DNA of 64,000 nucleotides from Pleurotus ostreatus/Saccharomyces cerevisiae fusant (GCA_024196135.1 JAMQCK010000076.1:1-64000), one strand, 5' to 3'. Shown: positions 10,253 to 21,365, counted from the first letter of the stretch. Translations and numbers: made by a program. The notes: a model not told the origin generated them from the letters alone.

Positions 10253-12013
10253 TCAACTACCCCAAAAATCAGGAAATTGACCGAGAGTGGCGAGGTCTTC
10301 TGCGTCCTCTCCGCGTAGCCACTTCATCTGTTCGCGCACGGCATAAAGCTGGTGCTGGCTGAGAAGCATACCCTTCCCGACCTGCGCAAACAGCCCTGCA
10401 ATATATTCTTTGCTAGGCGCAATCGAGCTCTCCGCCAGATGTAATCGTAAGGTCTCGATCGGTACGTCGACTCGCGAGCGGACCATATCCGCCAACAAGG
10501 CCAGGTCGCAGCGGAACAGGCAGGCCAGCATGAGGTGCTTGAGCTCGGGCAGGATAGCAGGCTCTCCACCATCGTCGGCTATGAGCTGGCGCAAGAAATC
10601 GTCATTGACGAAGAACTCTGCCGGGTCGGGTACGTCCGCTGGCCCGCGCAAGTAGTCCCGCCTTTTCGAATGCATAATTTGAAGGTTGGTGAGACCGGGC
10701 AGCCTTTTCAACAGTGCGGTGACGTCCGCGCAGGAAATCGGGAGCATCTGCAGGGCCAGGTGGCGGATGGTGCATCCAGAGCGATCGATAAATGCGTCGA
10801 ATTGCTCATGCGGCCAGCCTTCCTCGCGAAAATGCATGTGTAGCTCACTGCCCGAGAATTTTTGAGCAGAGAGCTGGAGCACTCGCAGCAGAGGAGCGTC
10901 AAAACAGGCAAAAAAGTACGCCAGCGCCCTGGGGTCATCGGCAAGCTGGAGCGCAATATGCTCCAGCCGTGGCAGGTGAATACGCTGTATCGCGGGCAGC
11001 GCGTCCTCTGCATGTCGATCCCCGACACGCATTTTGAGTACTTCGATCTGCTGACAGCGCTGCAGTATAGGCCTCCACGCTGCAAGGGACAGCCTACTCA
11101 TCGAGATGAGGGTGGTAAGCTGCTCCCAACGAAGCTGCGTCTTCGCCATCGGCCCGTCCCAATGCCGCAGTCTCGTAGTGCTGGCAAAACCAATAATTTT
11201 GGGGTCTTGCGCATGAGCGTCGGCCATTGTGCTGGGTATGATCTCGACCTTGACCAATTCGTGCAATGTGTGGTGGGCGAGTTGGTGGTCAATCTCAGCA
11301 AGTTGCTCATACGGGAGTTTGCATGTCTTCCAGCGAGACGCGGTGGATAAGATATTGTCGAGAGCGGGGTTGGTTCCTTCGAAGTACCGCGGAATCCGAC
11401 CAGAGGGGGCAGATGCGAAGTATATGCCGAACGGCGTAGCTCGCGAAAGGCGAAAGTAGTGCTGGAGCACCACCGCTACCCTGTCAGATACGATCTTGCC
11501 TATCTCGCTATCCATGATATCGGAAAGGTTAACGCGCAGCAGCGGTGCCCATATATCCGCCGTGGCGTGTGCGATGTCGCGCCAACGCTGGTTGACCTGG
11601 CTGATGCTGAGCGCCGTGTAATAGGAGACGGGATGGGAGACGCCGGCAGATGCGCTGAGCTCCAAGACGGAGTCAGTACATGCCTCGACCATGATTTTAC
11701 GCAAAAGCTCCACAGGCAGACAGCGTTGAGGGGAGAAGCAAGCGCGGCGGTGGGCCAAGAATTCTTCGACCGCCCCTTTTTGTGTTCGAAGACGATATAC
11801 GATGGCAAGCAGGCGATCGATCTCAGGGTCAAAGCGCTTGAGTTCATATTCTGCGCGTTGGATTTCGTCCTGTATATCGATAGACTCCTCCGTATCGGGC
11901 ACACCTCCCGTCCGGAGAGCGTCTAGTGTCGATTGTGATGAACCGAGTTCAGGATGATAGGCGAAAGCCGCATCGCAGGAAGCGCAGAGAGAGATTGTTG
12001 CGCTTTCCGCCAT
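10253..12013 (-). CDS. F-box protein (586 aa)
   Basis: A single uninterrupted frame starts at the ATG at 12013. After about 100 residues containing a heptad-like coiled segment (DIQDEIQRAEYELKRF...), the F-box begins at CLPVELLRKIMVEAC. It is followed by a conserved-looking VNQRWRDIAHATADIW helix typical of Agaricomycete F-box proteins. The remaining 400 or so residues are Leu-rich and probably form an irregular LRR-like solenoid. F-box proteins link substrates to SCF ubiquitin ligases through Skp1; the substrate here is not predictable. This is one of four F-box genes in the window, a family strongly expanded in Agaricomycetes. Confidence 0.85.
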   Translation of the reverse strand: MAESATISLCASCDAAFAYHPELGSSQSTLDALRTGGVPDTEESIDIQDEIQRAEYELKRFDPEIDRLLAIVYRLRTQKGAVEEFLAHRRACFSPQRCLPVELLRKIMVEACTDSVLELSASAGVSHPVSYYTALSISQVNQRWRDIAHATADIWAPLLRVNLSDIMDSEIGKIVSDRVAVVLQHYFRLSRATPFGIYFASAPSGRIPRYFEGTNPALDNILSTASRWKTCKLPYEQLAEIDHQLAHHTLHELVKVEIIPSTMADAHAQDPKIIGFASTTRLRHWDGPMAKTQLRWEQLTTLISMSRLSLAAWRPILQRCQQIEVLKMRVGDRHAEDALPAIQRIHLPRLEHIALQLADDPRALAYFFACFDAPLLRVLQLSAQKFSGSELHMHFREEGWPHEQFDAFIDRSGCTIRHLALQMLPISCADVTALLKRLPGLTNLQIMHSKRRDYLRGPADVPDPAEFFVNDDFLRQLIADDGGEPAILPELKHLMLACLFRCDLALLADMVRSRVDVPIETLRLHLAESSIAPSKEYIAGLFAQVGKGMLLSQHQLYAVREQMKWLRGEDAEDLATLGQFPDFWGS

Positions 12014-12236
12014 TGGATAGACTTTCCTATGCGACAGCTCTGCGGTGAAGATGGGAGTTAGGAGCAGGGATAAGGCAATTGCCGAGGAGCATTGAGTGGG
12101 CGTGACATGTGACGTGACATTATGAGGCGCTGGCCATAAAACGGCGAATCAATTGCTTAAGCCTGAATTCTTGATACAGAGAAGATTCATAGTTTCAGGA
12201 GTCAGGCTTTATATTATTTCTCAGCTTCATATGCTG

Positions 12237-13194
12237 TCATAGGTCATCTGCATCATCCCATGCCGCATCGTAAGGGTTATACCGCGCACTCCATCGATAT
12301 TGATATCTCGACTTGTACTCAGGCTCCATCTCGCGCATCGTCTTCGGGTCCAGCTGGTATGTACGCCTCAGGCTTCCTGATTCTGTTGGGGGAGTGGGTG
12401 ACCGTCGCACTAGCCCGCGAGGCGGGCGGGTGGTAGTCGGGCGCCAAGGGGCACTCGGGACGGTGCCAGGGGTCGAAGCGGCCTGGGGCGGAGGCGTCCG
12501 CGGCTCGGGGGCAGGCGAGCGGCGGAAGGGGATACAGGCCTCGCCGGGCGCCTCGTCGTCGTCTGAAAGGCCGCCGGTCAGCCTTGAGTGCCATGTGAGC
12601 AGCGAAAAGCAGCGCACCACTGTCCTCCTCGCGCTTGTCTTTCACGTAGTTGTCGAGTACGCGATCCCACTTCACGGAATTTAGCTTCAGAGTCTGAATC
12701 GCCTTCTCCTCTCTGAATTCGTCTTCCGTATCATATGCATGCGCGAGAGGGCCCTCGTCGACCTCCGGGTGTACGTAGATAGGCTCGCTGAGACCTTCTG
12801 GTTCGGCTTTTCGCTCGGTAATTTCTGGGGAGGGTAGCAAAGCTGCTATCTGCGATGGTTGTCTGTGTTCTTCCTCTGATACGACGGGTTGCTCGACTGT
12901 GCGATCGATTTGTTCTTCAGGCTCTTGCTCTTCGCCCTTTTGTTGAAGAGTTTCTTTTTTCTGGTCTTGCTTCTTGGTGGGACGTTCACCGAGATCTCCA
13001 TCAGACTTCGCGCGCGTGCGCTTTCCGCCCACATTTACATAGGCACCATTTGGCGGAGTCGAAGGGGGAGTAGACTTGCTCGAGCGCGATGGAGACGAAG
13101 AGGGTGCCGAGGCTGAGGAAGTAGCGCCGCGGAAGCGGCCACTGCGACGGCGGCCGTTGACGATGTAGGAGCCTAGCGTCGAGCGGGCTTGCAT
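12237..13194 (-). CDS. Hypothetical protein, basic and disordered, with a YxSRY-type C-terminus
   Basis: Exons 13194-12618 and 12562-12237 give 300 residues. The 55-nt intron has a GTGCGC donor, a GGCTGAC branch and a TTTCAG acceptor, and removing it turns two overlapping frames into one. I do not recognise the family. The N-terminus is Ser/Arg-rich (GSYIVNGRRRSGRFRG), followed by a Lys/Glu-rich stretch. The region AYDTEDEFREEKAIQTL...KWDRVLDNYVKDKREEDS is followed by a Pro-rich linker and a C-terminus (YQLDPKTMREMEPEYKSR, then YNPYDAAWDDADDL) that looks conserved rather than random. An RNA- or chromatin-associated protein is possible, but that is a guess. Confidence 0.6.
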
Positions 13195-13933
13195 TGTGTA
13201 GGTGGAGAAGCTGGGCTGGGCTGGGTTGAGGTATGTGAGATGGGTTCTGCGATGGTGCTGGTCCGCGAGACAGGCCATCCTTATATGCACCCACACGATG
13301 GCCCTACCACGGGCGTATAGCCTCCCACGGCGGACCCACGCTACGACCAGCTGTAGCGTCGTAGAACAATTGGCGGCCCAAAACAAGGCATGGGTGCGGT
13401 GCATTGGCCTTCGAGGCAGTAGCCCTGTGTATTGACCGTCAGGGTACTATCCACGTGCATTGACCGTCGAGGGAGCGTTGGTGCGCCATATCGGGGCAGG
13501 ATGACATTGTCTTGCGTGTGATGTTCCACGACGCGGTCTTTCACTGCGTTGCCATGACGGCCCCAAGACAGCTATTGTCCAAGTTAGGCTTGCATTGTTC
13601 TCGATATGGTGAGCGGGAGAGCCAAGAAGATCCCAGCGATCACATCACACGAGGGGTTCCCGACTGGCCCCATGGACTTACAACACCAAATAAGCCCAAA
13701 TCTTGCGCGGACTGCGTTCAGTGTGGCACAATGTTCCCAATCTGCCTAGCTGCGACCAATTGAATTCATTGGCATTACAACAAAGACTACAGTACAGTGC
13801 GAGAATATGTTACACTCTATAAAAATATAGTACACCGCCATTGAGGCGCGGATCTAGGGTCGTTGCAGTCGTGTGGGGATATCGAGAAGTATGAACAGTG
13901 CTATGTCATTGAAATGACTTTGCAGAGGCCCGC
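13195..13933. other. Intergenic region with three short repeats
   Basis: No gene is supported. Near-copies of a 19-base sequence (GCATTGACCGTCGAGGGAG type) lie at about 13401, 13430 and 13458, about 29 bases apart, roughly 200-280 bp upstream of the hypothetical gene start at 13194. The rest, between that start and the end of the DUF2156 gene, shows nothing recognisable. Confidence 0.5.
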
Positions 13934-15473
13934 CTACTTCTTCAGCGCCCTCAACAGGGCCTTCACCCCGTCGAGCCCGAAGCCGTCTTCGGGATAGCAC
14001 ACGAACATGGGTTCGTGGATGCTTTCGAACTTGCGGCGGAACTCGAGGCGGTTGATGAGGCCGGTTGCTTTTGCGATCTGGGCAGGGCAAGTCAGTATGA
14101 AGTCAAGGAGGAAGATGTAAAGAAGAACTGACCTTCGCATAAGTTTTGGACAGAGCAGTAACCTTCCAGCCGCCAAGATGGTGCGTAGCGCTCATCTGTC
14201 AATATGGTCAGCATCATGATCAAGTACCATGTAGGAGTCAAACATACCTTGTCCGCAGCTGAAATCCCAAAGGTGACCGTGATACGGTCGTGCTTCTCGC
14301 CAGCCTTGTCCCGCCGGTTCTGCTCCGCATCGAGGTCGCAAAGCATCGAGTAGATGAGCTTTTCGGACGTGCCCTTCGGCGCGTCGGGGAAGGAGACGGC
14401 GTTCTTGATCTGGTAGGCGACGCAGGGCGCGTGTTCGGGGTGCTTGGAGGAGTGGGAGGGGTGCTCGGGGTGTTCGGGATGGAGGATGGAGTCGTCGTGT
14501 TTGTGGTCGGAGTGGAGGTGGTTGTGGACGGGGGTGAGGATGAGGATGCCGATCGGCTAGGAAGAATGGTCAGTATCTGCAAAGGCGAGTAAAGAGTACA
14601 CAAACGCACCTTTCCCTTCGCGTCCCGCGCGATCCAGTACCGCCGATGCTCCTGATCCAGCCACGGCTGCAGCGTCGTCGACGCGATCTGCAGCCCGTGC
14701 CGGTGCTTCCTCCAATCCGCAACGCCTTTCTCGATCGCCTCGCGGTCGGCTTCCTTCAAATCGCCGTGCGCCTCCTCGATCGAGATGTTCGCCTTCTCCG
14801 CGCGGCGCAGGTTCTTCTTGAGGTCGCGCACGATTTCGTCGTGCTCGCGGTCCTCCTTGCCTTTCGCGTTGGTAACGAGGCGCTTCGTCTTCTTCTCCGG
14901 CGCCTCGACGACTTCGATAACGCGCCGCGGGTCGACGACGTCCTCGTAGATGCAGTGCACTGTGCTCCAACCAAGTTTCTCGCCGAGCACCTCCTCCATC
15001 GCGTGGTCGACACACGCCCAGACAACGCGCGCGCCGGCAGCATACTGCACAACGGCGCGCGCGGTCGCCTCGAGCGCGGCGGGCGTGCTCACCAGGGGGT
15101 TGCCCCATGCGAAGATCCACGGCCCCTGGCGCATGAAACCCTGCACGGGCGGGAAGGACGAGCCCCCTATCGGGCCGGGGGCCTGCCAGATCTTGTACCG
15201 CGAGAACTCGAGCCAGGCGGTCGCGGAGGACGAGCCGTACTGCGCGACGAGCTCCGCGATGGACGCCTTGTCGAAGGTGGACGCCGCGTCGGTACCGGCC
15301 TCGGAGACGGGCGTGAACTCGTCGCTCGAGTCGTCGAGATCGAGGGTGAAGTGCTCGTCGTCGGGGTCTGAGGAGTGGCTGGCGCCGTTCAGATACATGG
15401 CGCCCTCGTCCGAGTCGAGCTCGGTGGACGAGGAGAGGGGGCTCATGGGGGTGGTGGGGGTATCGATGGCCAT
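13934..15473 (-). CDS. DUF2156 / lysyl-PG-synthase C-domain-like protein
   Basis: Exons 15473-14610, 14556-14248, 14195-14133 and 14077-13934 give 459 residues. An acidic Ser/Asp-rich N-terminus (residues 1-70) precedes a region resembling the C-terminal aminoacyl-transferase domain of bacterial lysyl-phosphatidylglycerol synthases: QGPWIFAWGNPLV (about 125), a helix ending in VVWACVDHAMEEVLGEKLGW, then NLRRAEKANISI. A His/Asp-rich low-complexity insert (HNHLHSDHKHDD) follows. The C-terminus has KVTALSKTYAKIAKATGL. Fungal DUF2156 proteins include enzymes that transfer amino acids from aminoacyl-tRNA to ergosterol, so lipid aminoacylation is a plausible but unproven role. No transmembrane segment is evident. 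All three introns have canonical ends and preserve phase. Confidence 0.65.
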
Positions 15474-16439
15474 GGCGGTGAGTTCGCTGTTGTTGCCGAT
15501 GGTGACGCAGATGAAGGCGGTTTATAACAAGGATAGACAAGGATCATGTCGGGCGCCAGGAAGGGTCTGGAATGCTGGTGCAGGTCGTAGACTCTTAGTC
15601 AGACGCGCTGACCGCGCGTCGGCACCGCGGGCCGTCTGCTGTGGCACCTTGCCATCGAGCAGGACCGTGATTTTCGACCCACTGGGACGCTTGTGAATGC
15701 ACAGGGCGTCGCGGATGGAGTCCTGATTACCACGGAGAAGGACCTGATTCAGCCGAGGCCCGACAAGAGAGCATGCGCGCCACCCGGGTTCATGACGCAA
15801 CGCTCTGAATCTGCGACTGGCTGTCAAGGGCTCGAATAGGCTGACTGTACAGGCTGAGGGTTGGGCTGGGGGTGTTGTGGACCGTGTAAAGCCAGAGCTG
15901 TTTATCCGCGCGAAGATACAGTAAGCTTGAGGGAGACGCTCTCAACCTTCCGGCCGACAACGGATCCAGAGGGAGGTGGTAGAAGGGTAGGAGAGAATTA
16001 GCCGAGAGACACGATGCTGAGGAGAGTGCTTGCTATGAAGCAAAAAGCATGACTGCGTAGCAGGTTATTTGGCCTTCGTAACGACCGACTCGGCGGTAAA
16101 GACGTGCGAGAAGGGGTCAGCGTTGGGAGGCAGCGGCGGCGAAGCGGCCCGGTATCACCGCTAGATCGAATTCCAGAAAAGGCATCCCTTGTTCTTCGCT
16201 CGCGCTACCGTCGGCACCTCGTACGTCTCAACGACGCCACGTTATATACTGTTCAACAGCTCTACCTCGTTCAGAACTCTGTAGCGAGGTGTCTACACTG
16301 TATATGATCTTCCCTCTTGGGTGCCTTAGCCCAGGTGCCCGCACAACCAATCGAATTCGCCATGATCACGCCCTTCCCATGTCCGCATGCGAATGAAGAA
16401 CTCGTATAAGGAGCAACCTCGGTCTACTTTCCCCCCAGC
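15474..16439. other. Divergent intergenic region between the DUF2156 and glutaminase genes
   Basis: No coding region is supported. This 966-bp stretch separates two divergent start codons and should hold both promoters. A pyrimidine-rich stretch (CTACTTTCCCCCCAGC) lies directly before the glutaminase ATG. No specific operator could be assigned. Confidence 0.4.
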
Positions 16440-19400
16440 ATGGCGCCTCTACTGTCCTACGCGCTTGCTGTTGCGAATCTACTGACCTCCGCGATTGCGT
16501 ACAACTGGACTGCGTCTCCGATCAATCCTCCTGCGCTCCCTCTCGCCGTGCGCACACCTTACCTCTCTGCATGGCTTCCACAGGGAACAGATGGCTCCGG
16601 ATCTGGACATGCGCTTAATGATGAGTGGCCGACGCTTTGGAGGTTGGACGAGGTGCGTGGGCAGTTCTTCAGCACGATCGGCGTGCTCATGTTTGCTAGA
16701 CCTTCGGATGGGCGGGGCTCGTGAAGGTCGATGGGGAGGCGTACTCCTTCCTGGGTGCACCGTCAATTCCGGGGGCCTCTTTCTCGAAGGCTGTCCAGAC
16801 GAGCTCGAAGGTCCATGGCGTATTTCTGACTTTGGAGAACCGAAAGCTAATGAATGCCTCAGTACACATCCACCCAAACGACCTTCACCATGACCGCTGG
16901 CAGCGTTGACCTCACTATCAACTTCCTCAGCCCCATTGAGGTACCCCACCGCCAACCTTCTCAGCTTCACGCACTAACAATCCTCACAGCCCGACGACCT
17001 CGTTCGCCAATCCACCCCCTTCTCCTACATGGCCGTCACCGCCGCCTCGAATGACGGCGCATCGCACTCTGTGCAAGTCTATTCCGACATCAGTGGCGAA
17101 TGGCTCGTCGGGGATACCACGCGTGCGGCGAATTGGACGACCACGATAACTGACGACGGCGCACTCATCCATCAGGCTCAGCTACAAGCTCAGACGCCGT
17201 TCGCGGAGGTCGACGACAGGGTGTTGCAGGGCTCCGTGTACTACGCAATGAAGGACTCGGGCTCGACAACCTACCAAACGGGTCGAGACACCGTCGTGCG
17301 CGTTCAGTTCATCAACAATGGCACGCTAGACAACACGCAGGATACGGACTTCAGAGGCAGGCAATCTTCCATATTCTTCCCGTGCATATATGGGAGTGAT
17401 TCTATTGATTCTACTGATCACCCTCAGCCATCCGCGACAACTGGCCCGTCTTCGGCTTCGCGCAAGACCTAGGCAACGTTTCCATGACCGCCTCTGAACC
17501 CGTCGTCTTCGCCATCGGCCACGTCCGCGACCCCGTCATCACCTATATCCAGCCGGACGGGACTATGCAAGGTCGCTCGTACTACTGGCGGAGCAAGTAC
17601 AACAGTGTAGCGGATCTGGTGAGTTTTCCTACTTGAGCTGCGACATTGTAGTCCACCTTTAAGCTCATGTGAGTCGCCAATTCTCGAAGCCGTGCTTACA
17701 CCGTCCTTACCCCCAGATCACTGCTTTCCTCGCCGACTACCCGGAGGCCCTGGCCCGCGCGACGATCTTCGACGCACAAATCCGCAAGGACGCAGAGGTG
17801 ATCTCGCCAGAGTACGCGGACATCGTCGAGCTTTCGATGCGGCAGTCCTTCGGCGCGACGGAGATTACGATCTCAGGAAGCGAGGGTACTTGGAATACGA
17901 GCGATGTGTTGATGTTTATTAAGGGTGAGTGAGATGCAGATGCCTTCCGCATTCGCAGGATACGAGGCTGAAGTCATCGATGACTTTTAGAAATATCCAG
18001 CGACGGCGTACGTGCACTCATCCGCGATCCCTACCATAGCTGACCCCGCACTCAGAACCTCAACACCGTAGACATCATCATGCCCGCCTGGCCGGTGTTC
18101 GTCTACACCAACATCGATTACTGCAAGTACTTGCTGCTGCCGCTGCTCGACTATCAGGCGTCGGGGCGGTATCCCAACAAGTATGCCGTGCATGACTTGG
18201 GTGAGTGGACTTGCATCGCAACTTTGGGCGAGTCGAATGATAGGCGTGCAGGCGCACATTACCCAATAGCAGATGGGCATAACGATGGGAAGGGTATGTG
18301 AGTATGTGCAAGGTCATGACAGGATATTGACGGTTTGCGTGCTCGCAGACGAGCCGATGCCTATTGAAGGTGACAGCAGTACTGACCTGTCCGAGACGCT
18401 TCAAAGCTGAGTATGGCGCAGAAAGCGGCAATATGGTCATCATGCTTCTCGACTACACCCAGCGTAGCGGAGACACGTCGCTCATCGACACCTACGTACG
18501 TATGCCTTTCATCCCTCTCCCTACTCTATAACTCACTCCCTTCGCCATTTGCTAACCAGCGCTCTCTCTCAGAGCGCCCTCCTCGACCAATGGGGCGCCT
18601 ACCTCGTCGGCAACATGCCCTTTCTCGCCGACCAACTTGCAACGACGGACTTCGCCGGCTCGCTGCCGAATCAGACGAACCTGGCGGTCAAGGGCATCGT
18701 CGCGCTGGAGGCGATGGCGGTGATTAAGAAGAAGTATCAGGGCGATGAGGAGGGGGCGAAGACGTATCATGTGAGCTTTTTTTGCGCAAGTCCCCTGCGA
18801 GCGGAGTAAAGGAGAGACGGCGAGATTGAGGTGGAGTGCTATTTACGAGTACTGTCGCTAACGGATTGTGTAGGAGACTGCTGCGTCGTACTTGGCAACG
18901 TGGCAGGAATATGGTATCAGCGCGGACGGGTCGCATCTGACGCTTGAGGTGCGTGCCCACCTACGCTGACTACATTCTGCTCATCCGCAATATGCAGTAC
19001 GGAAACCATACAACGTGAGTTCGTGCTTATAGGGCTCGTATGTTGTCCGACTGCGTTCAAAGTGATGTCCTAGCGTACAACCTGGCTATGGACAAGCTCC
19101 TCAGCCTGAACTTCATCCCGGACTCGGTGAACGACATGCGTAAGTGACGTTGATGAAGCTACAGAGTATGCGTCGGCAGGCTGACTGGCAACGACAGAAT
19201 CCGCGTACTACGCTGAACATACTGGTGCGTCTTCCCTGTTGCTTCAGGCAAATACTTTTATTCACTCCATCCTAGCCAAGTACGGCTTCCCCATCGATAG
19301 CCGGACGGCGTACACCTCTGCGCGTATGTGCAAATCCCTCCTGTATCAACGCATTATTGACCTCTCCCTCCTGCGCAGAATGGATGATCTGGACGACGTT

Positions 19401-19627
19401 ATCCACCACCACCGCCGTCCGAGACCAATTCATTAACGCCCTCCACGCGTGGCTGACAAGCGGAGTCACGCAAGCGCCCTTCGGCGACCGATTCCTGGAT
19501 GACACTGGAGCCAATAGCGGCAACCGCGGCCGGCCTGTTGTGGGCGGCAATTTGGCGTTGGTGAGTGGTCAACGACCAGCCTTTTGAGGACATCCACTGA
19601 AGCTCAGAGACTGTGTAGATGATCTAG
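16440..19627 (+). CDS. gtaA: Secreted glutaminase A (GtaA family), 19 exons
   Basis: Exons: 16440-16652, 16700-16810, 16863-16940, 16990-17356, 17428-17618, 17717-17924, 17991-18007, 18056-18200, 18252-18293, 18349-18369, 18422-18495, 18573-18770, 18874-18948, 18998-19014, 19063-19139, 19198-19224, 19276-19323, 19379-19560 and 19619-19627. They give 699 residues, close to the usual GtaA length. A signal peptide (MAPLLSYALAVANLLTSAIA) is followed by family hallmarks: SAWLPQG, DEWPTLW, FGWAGLVKVDG, IRDNWPVFGFAQDLG, HYPIADGHNDGKDEPMP and RGRPVVGGNLAL. GtaA-type enzymes hydrolyse extracellular L-glutamine to glutamate and ammonia. Several exons are micro-exons (17, 21, 17 and 9 nt). The intron after 17356 appears to be GC-AG. 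The 98-nt intron at 17619 holds internal splice-like sites and is the least certain. Confidence 0.9.
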
Positions 19628-19979
19628 TTGGCCAGGTTTGGGGCTAGGAGGGATCTGGATACCTTGGAGCAGGAGAGTGTGGAGTTCATTATATCGTAGT
19701 CTGTGACCCTCTATGCAAAAGACTCGCGCAGATATATTTTTGCGCACGATCGTCGTGTATTCGAGCCATAGCCACGAGGAGCAATCACTGAACTCGTGAG
19801 CGCAAGGCAGGACCCCGGGTATTCGGCGATTGCCGAACAGATGAGGCAGCGCCACACTTCTGTCCTTCTCAACCTTTGTTCTCATCCAGATCTTCCCCTT
19901 CGCGAGAAAGAGTTTCGGAGAGTGAGTGCCCCTCTGGTATCCTGGAAGAAGACCTTGCTTATCATCCAGACAGGACAGC
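19628..19979. other. Intergenic region between glutaminase and F-box gene
   Basis: 352 bp between two genes on the same strand. The F-box frame extends upstream to an ATG at 19926, so the last 54 bases could be coding. Otherwise I see nothing recognisable. Confidence 0.4.
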
Positions 19980-21365
19980 ATGTCCCACCGAAGTGCAAGA
20001 ACAGACCTTGAGTCCGCGAGAACGACTCTCGAGCGCGCGGCGTCTGTTGCGAACCACGCGATGCTGAGGGCTAACGAGCCCTTGAACGATATCCAGACTG
20101 CGGGGATCGACGATCTTACCTCGCAGCTGGAGTCTGAGCTCGCCAAGCTTCGTGGATACGACACCGCCACCGACAGGGTCCGCAAGAGAATCCTGGAGCA
20201 GCTGGCCATTCACCGGTCCCTTATGTCTCCCTTTCGGCGTCTGCCCGACGAACTCATGGCCCACATCTTTTCCTTCGTGGTGGACGAAGTCGACGAAGAC
20301 AAACTCCGTCTGCCGGCCGCGATCACCGTCTCGCGCGTATGCTTTGGCTGGCGGAGGATCGCGCGCGAATACGCGCACCTGTGGACGACCGTGGCTGTGG
20401 AAGAAAAAGTCAAGGAGTTCAAGAAGTGGCAGGAGCTGTACCTCCCTTTGACGAAGGAGGCGCCGCTCGAGCTGATCTGTGAGGACGCCAGCCTCCTGTG
20501 GGAGCTGTGGGACTGCGCCGCGCCGTACGCCTCCCGCTGGCGCTCCATGGACGTCGTAGGTTTCCTCAAGCAGTTGCCCGATCTCAAAGTCCTCTACACG
20601 GAGAACCTCGAGCGGCTGGCCGTCGAGGCACATGAAGGGCCCGCGTCCAAAGAACTCAGCGCGCTTGACCTCGTCGCGTCCCCGCTACTGCGGTACATCA
20701 AAGTCTCGCTGGAGGCGTTGGAGAGCGAGCGACAGCTGCACGTTCCCATTGCGCGCGCGCTCACGACGCTGGTGATTATGGTGGAGAAGCCCTTCCCGGC
20801 CACGCATGTGCTGCCTATGCTGCGGTCCTGCGCGGACACGCTGCAGTCGCTCACTATCGGGATTGACGAGCCCTGGCAAGGCCCCGAGGACTTGTACCCC
20901 ACGAGCGCGGACGAGGGCAGTATGTTCGTCATGGGGGCGCTTACTCGCATCGAGCTCGTCGCCTCTGCCTGTGCGCTGCTCAACCACATCAGTGCCCCGC
21001 TCGTCGACGGTCTTAAACTCAAGACCGTGCCGACGTATGGATCGCGCAGCCTCTTTTATTTCTTAAAGCGAGGCCGGGCTGCGCAATCCCTGGGCCAATT
21101 GCGGGTGTCTGCGCCTTTCGAACGGGACCAATCCGCCTGGATGCCCTGCCTTCAACCGATGGACAACCTCCGGAGACTGGACTTTGATGAGATGCTGTCG
21201 CACAGGAGCTTCATAGACCAACTAAGATATTATCCGGGGTGGCGCCTGTTACTGCCTTCACTGGAGTGTCTCTCCGTGTCACGCGTACTCAAGCACCGTC
21301 CCTCCTTGCAAGGTGACATCGATGTGATGCGCCAATCGAGGCCAAGGTGGATTGAGCTACAGTAA
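19980..21365 (+). CDS. F-box protein (461 aa)
   Basis: Single-exon frame. I chose the ATG at 19980 (MSHRSARTDLES); an in-frame ATG at 19926 would add 18 residues of no evident character. A coiled-coil-like segment (LTSQLESELAKLRGYDTA) precedes the F-box at FRRLPDELMAHIFSFVVDE. This is followed by the typical VCFGWRRIAREYAHLWTTV helix and a Leu-rich C-terminal half, presumably a degenerate LRR substrate-binding region. Likely an SCF substrate adaptor with unknown target. The layout (coiled segment, F-box, W-x-R-I helix) matches the other F-box genes in this window, suggesting a common expanded family. Confidence 0.85.
   Translation: MSHRSARTDLESARTTLERAASVANHAMLRANEPLNDIQTAGIDDLTSQLESELAKLRGYDTATDRVRKRILEQLAIHRSLMSPFRRLPDELMAHIFSFVVDEVDEDKLRLPAAITVSRVCFGWRRIAREYAHLWTTVAVEEKVKEFKKWQELYLPLTKEAPLELICEDASLLWELWDCAAPYASRWRSMDVVGFLKQLPDLKVLYTENLERLAVEAHEGPASKELSALDLVASPLLRYIKVSLEALESERQLHVPIARALTTLVIMVEKPFPATHVLPMLRSCADTLQSLTIGIDEPWQGPEDLYPTSADEGSMFVMGALTRIELVASACALLNHISAPLVDGLKLKTVPTYGSRSLFYFLKRGRAAQSLGQLRVSAPFERDQSAWMPCLQPMDNLRRLDFDEMLSHRSFIDQLRYYPGWRLLLPSLECLSVSRVLKHRPSLQGDIDVMRQSRPRWIELQ

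Noticed and set aside
14557..15540. 327-codon Arg-rich frame overlapping the DUF2156 gene
   Set aside because: Same strand but shifted frame; Arg-rich shadow composition, while the other frame carries family motifs and valid splices.
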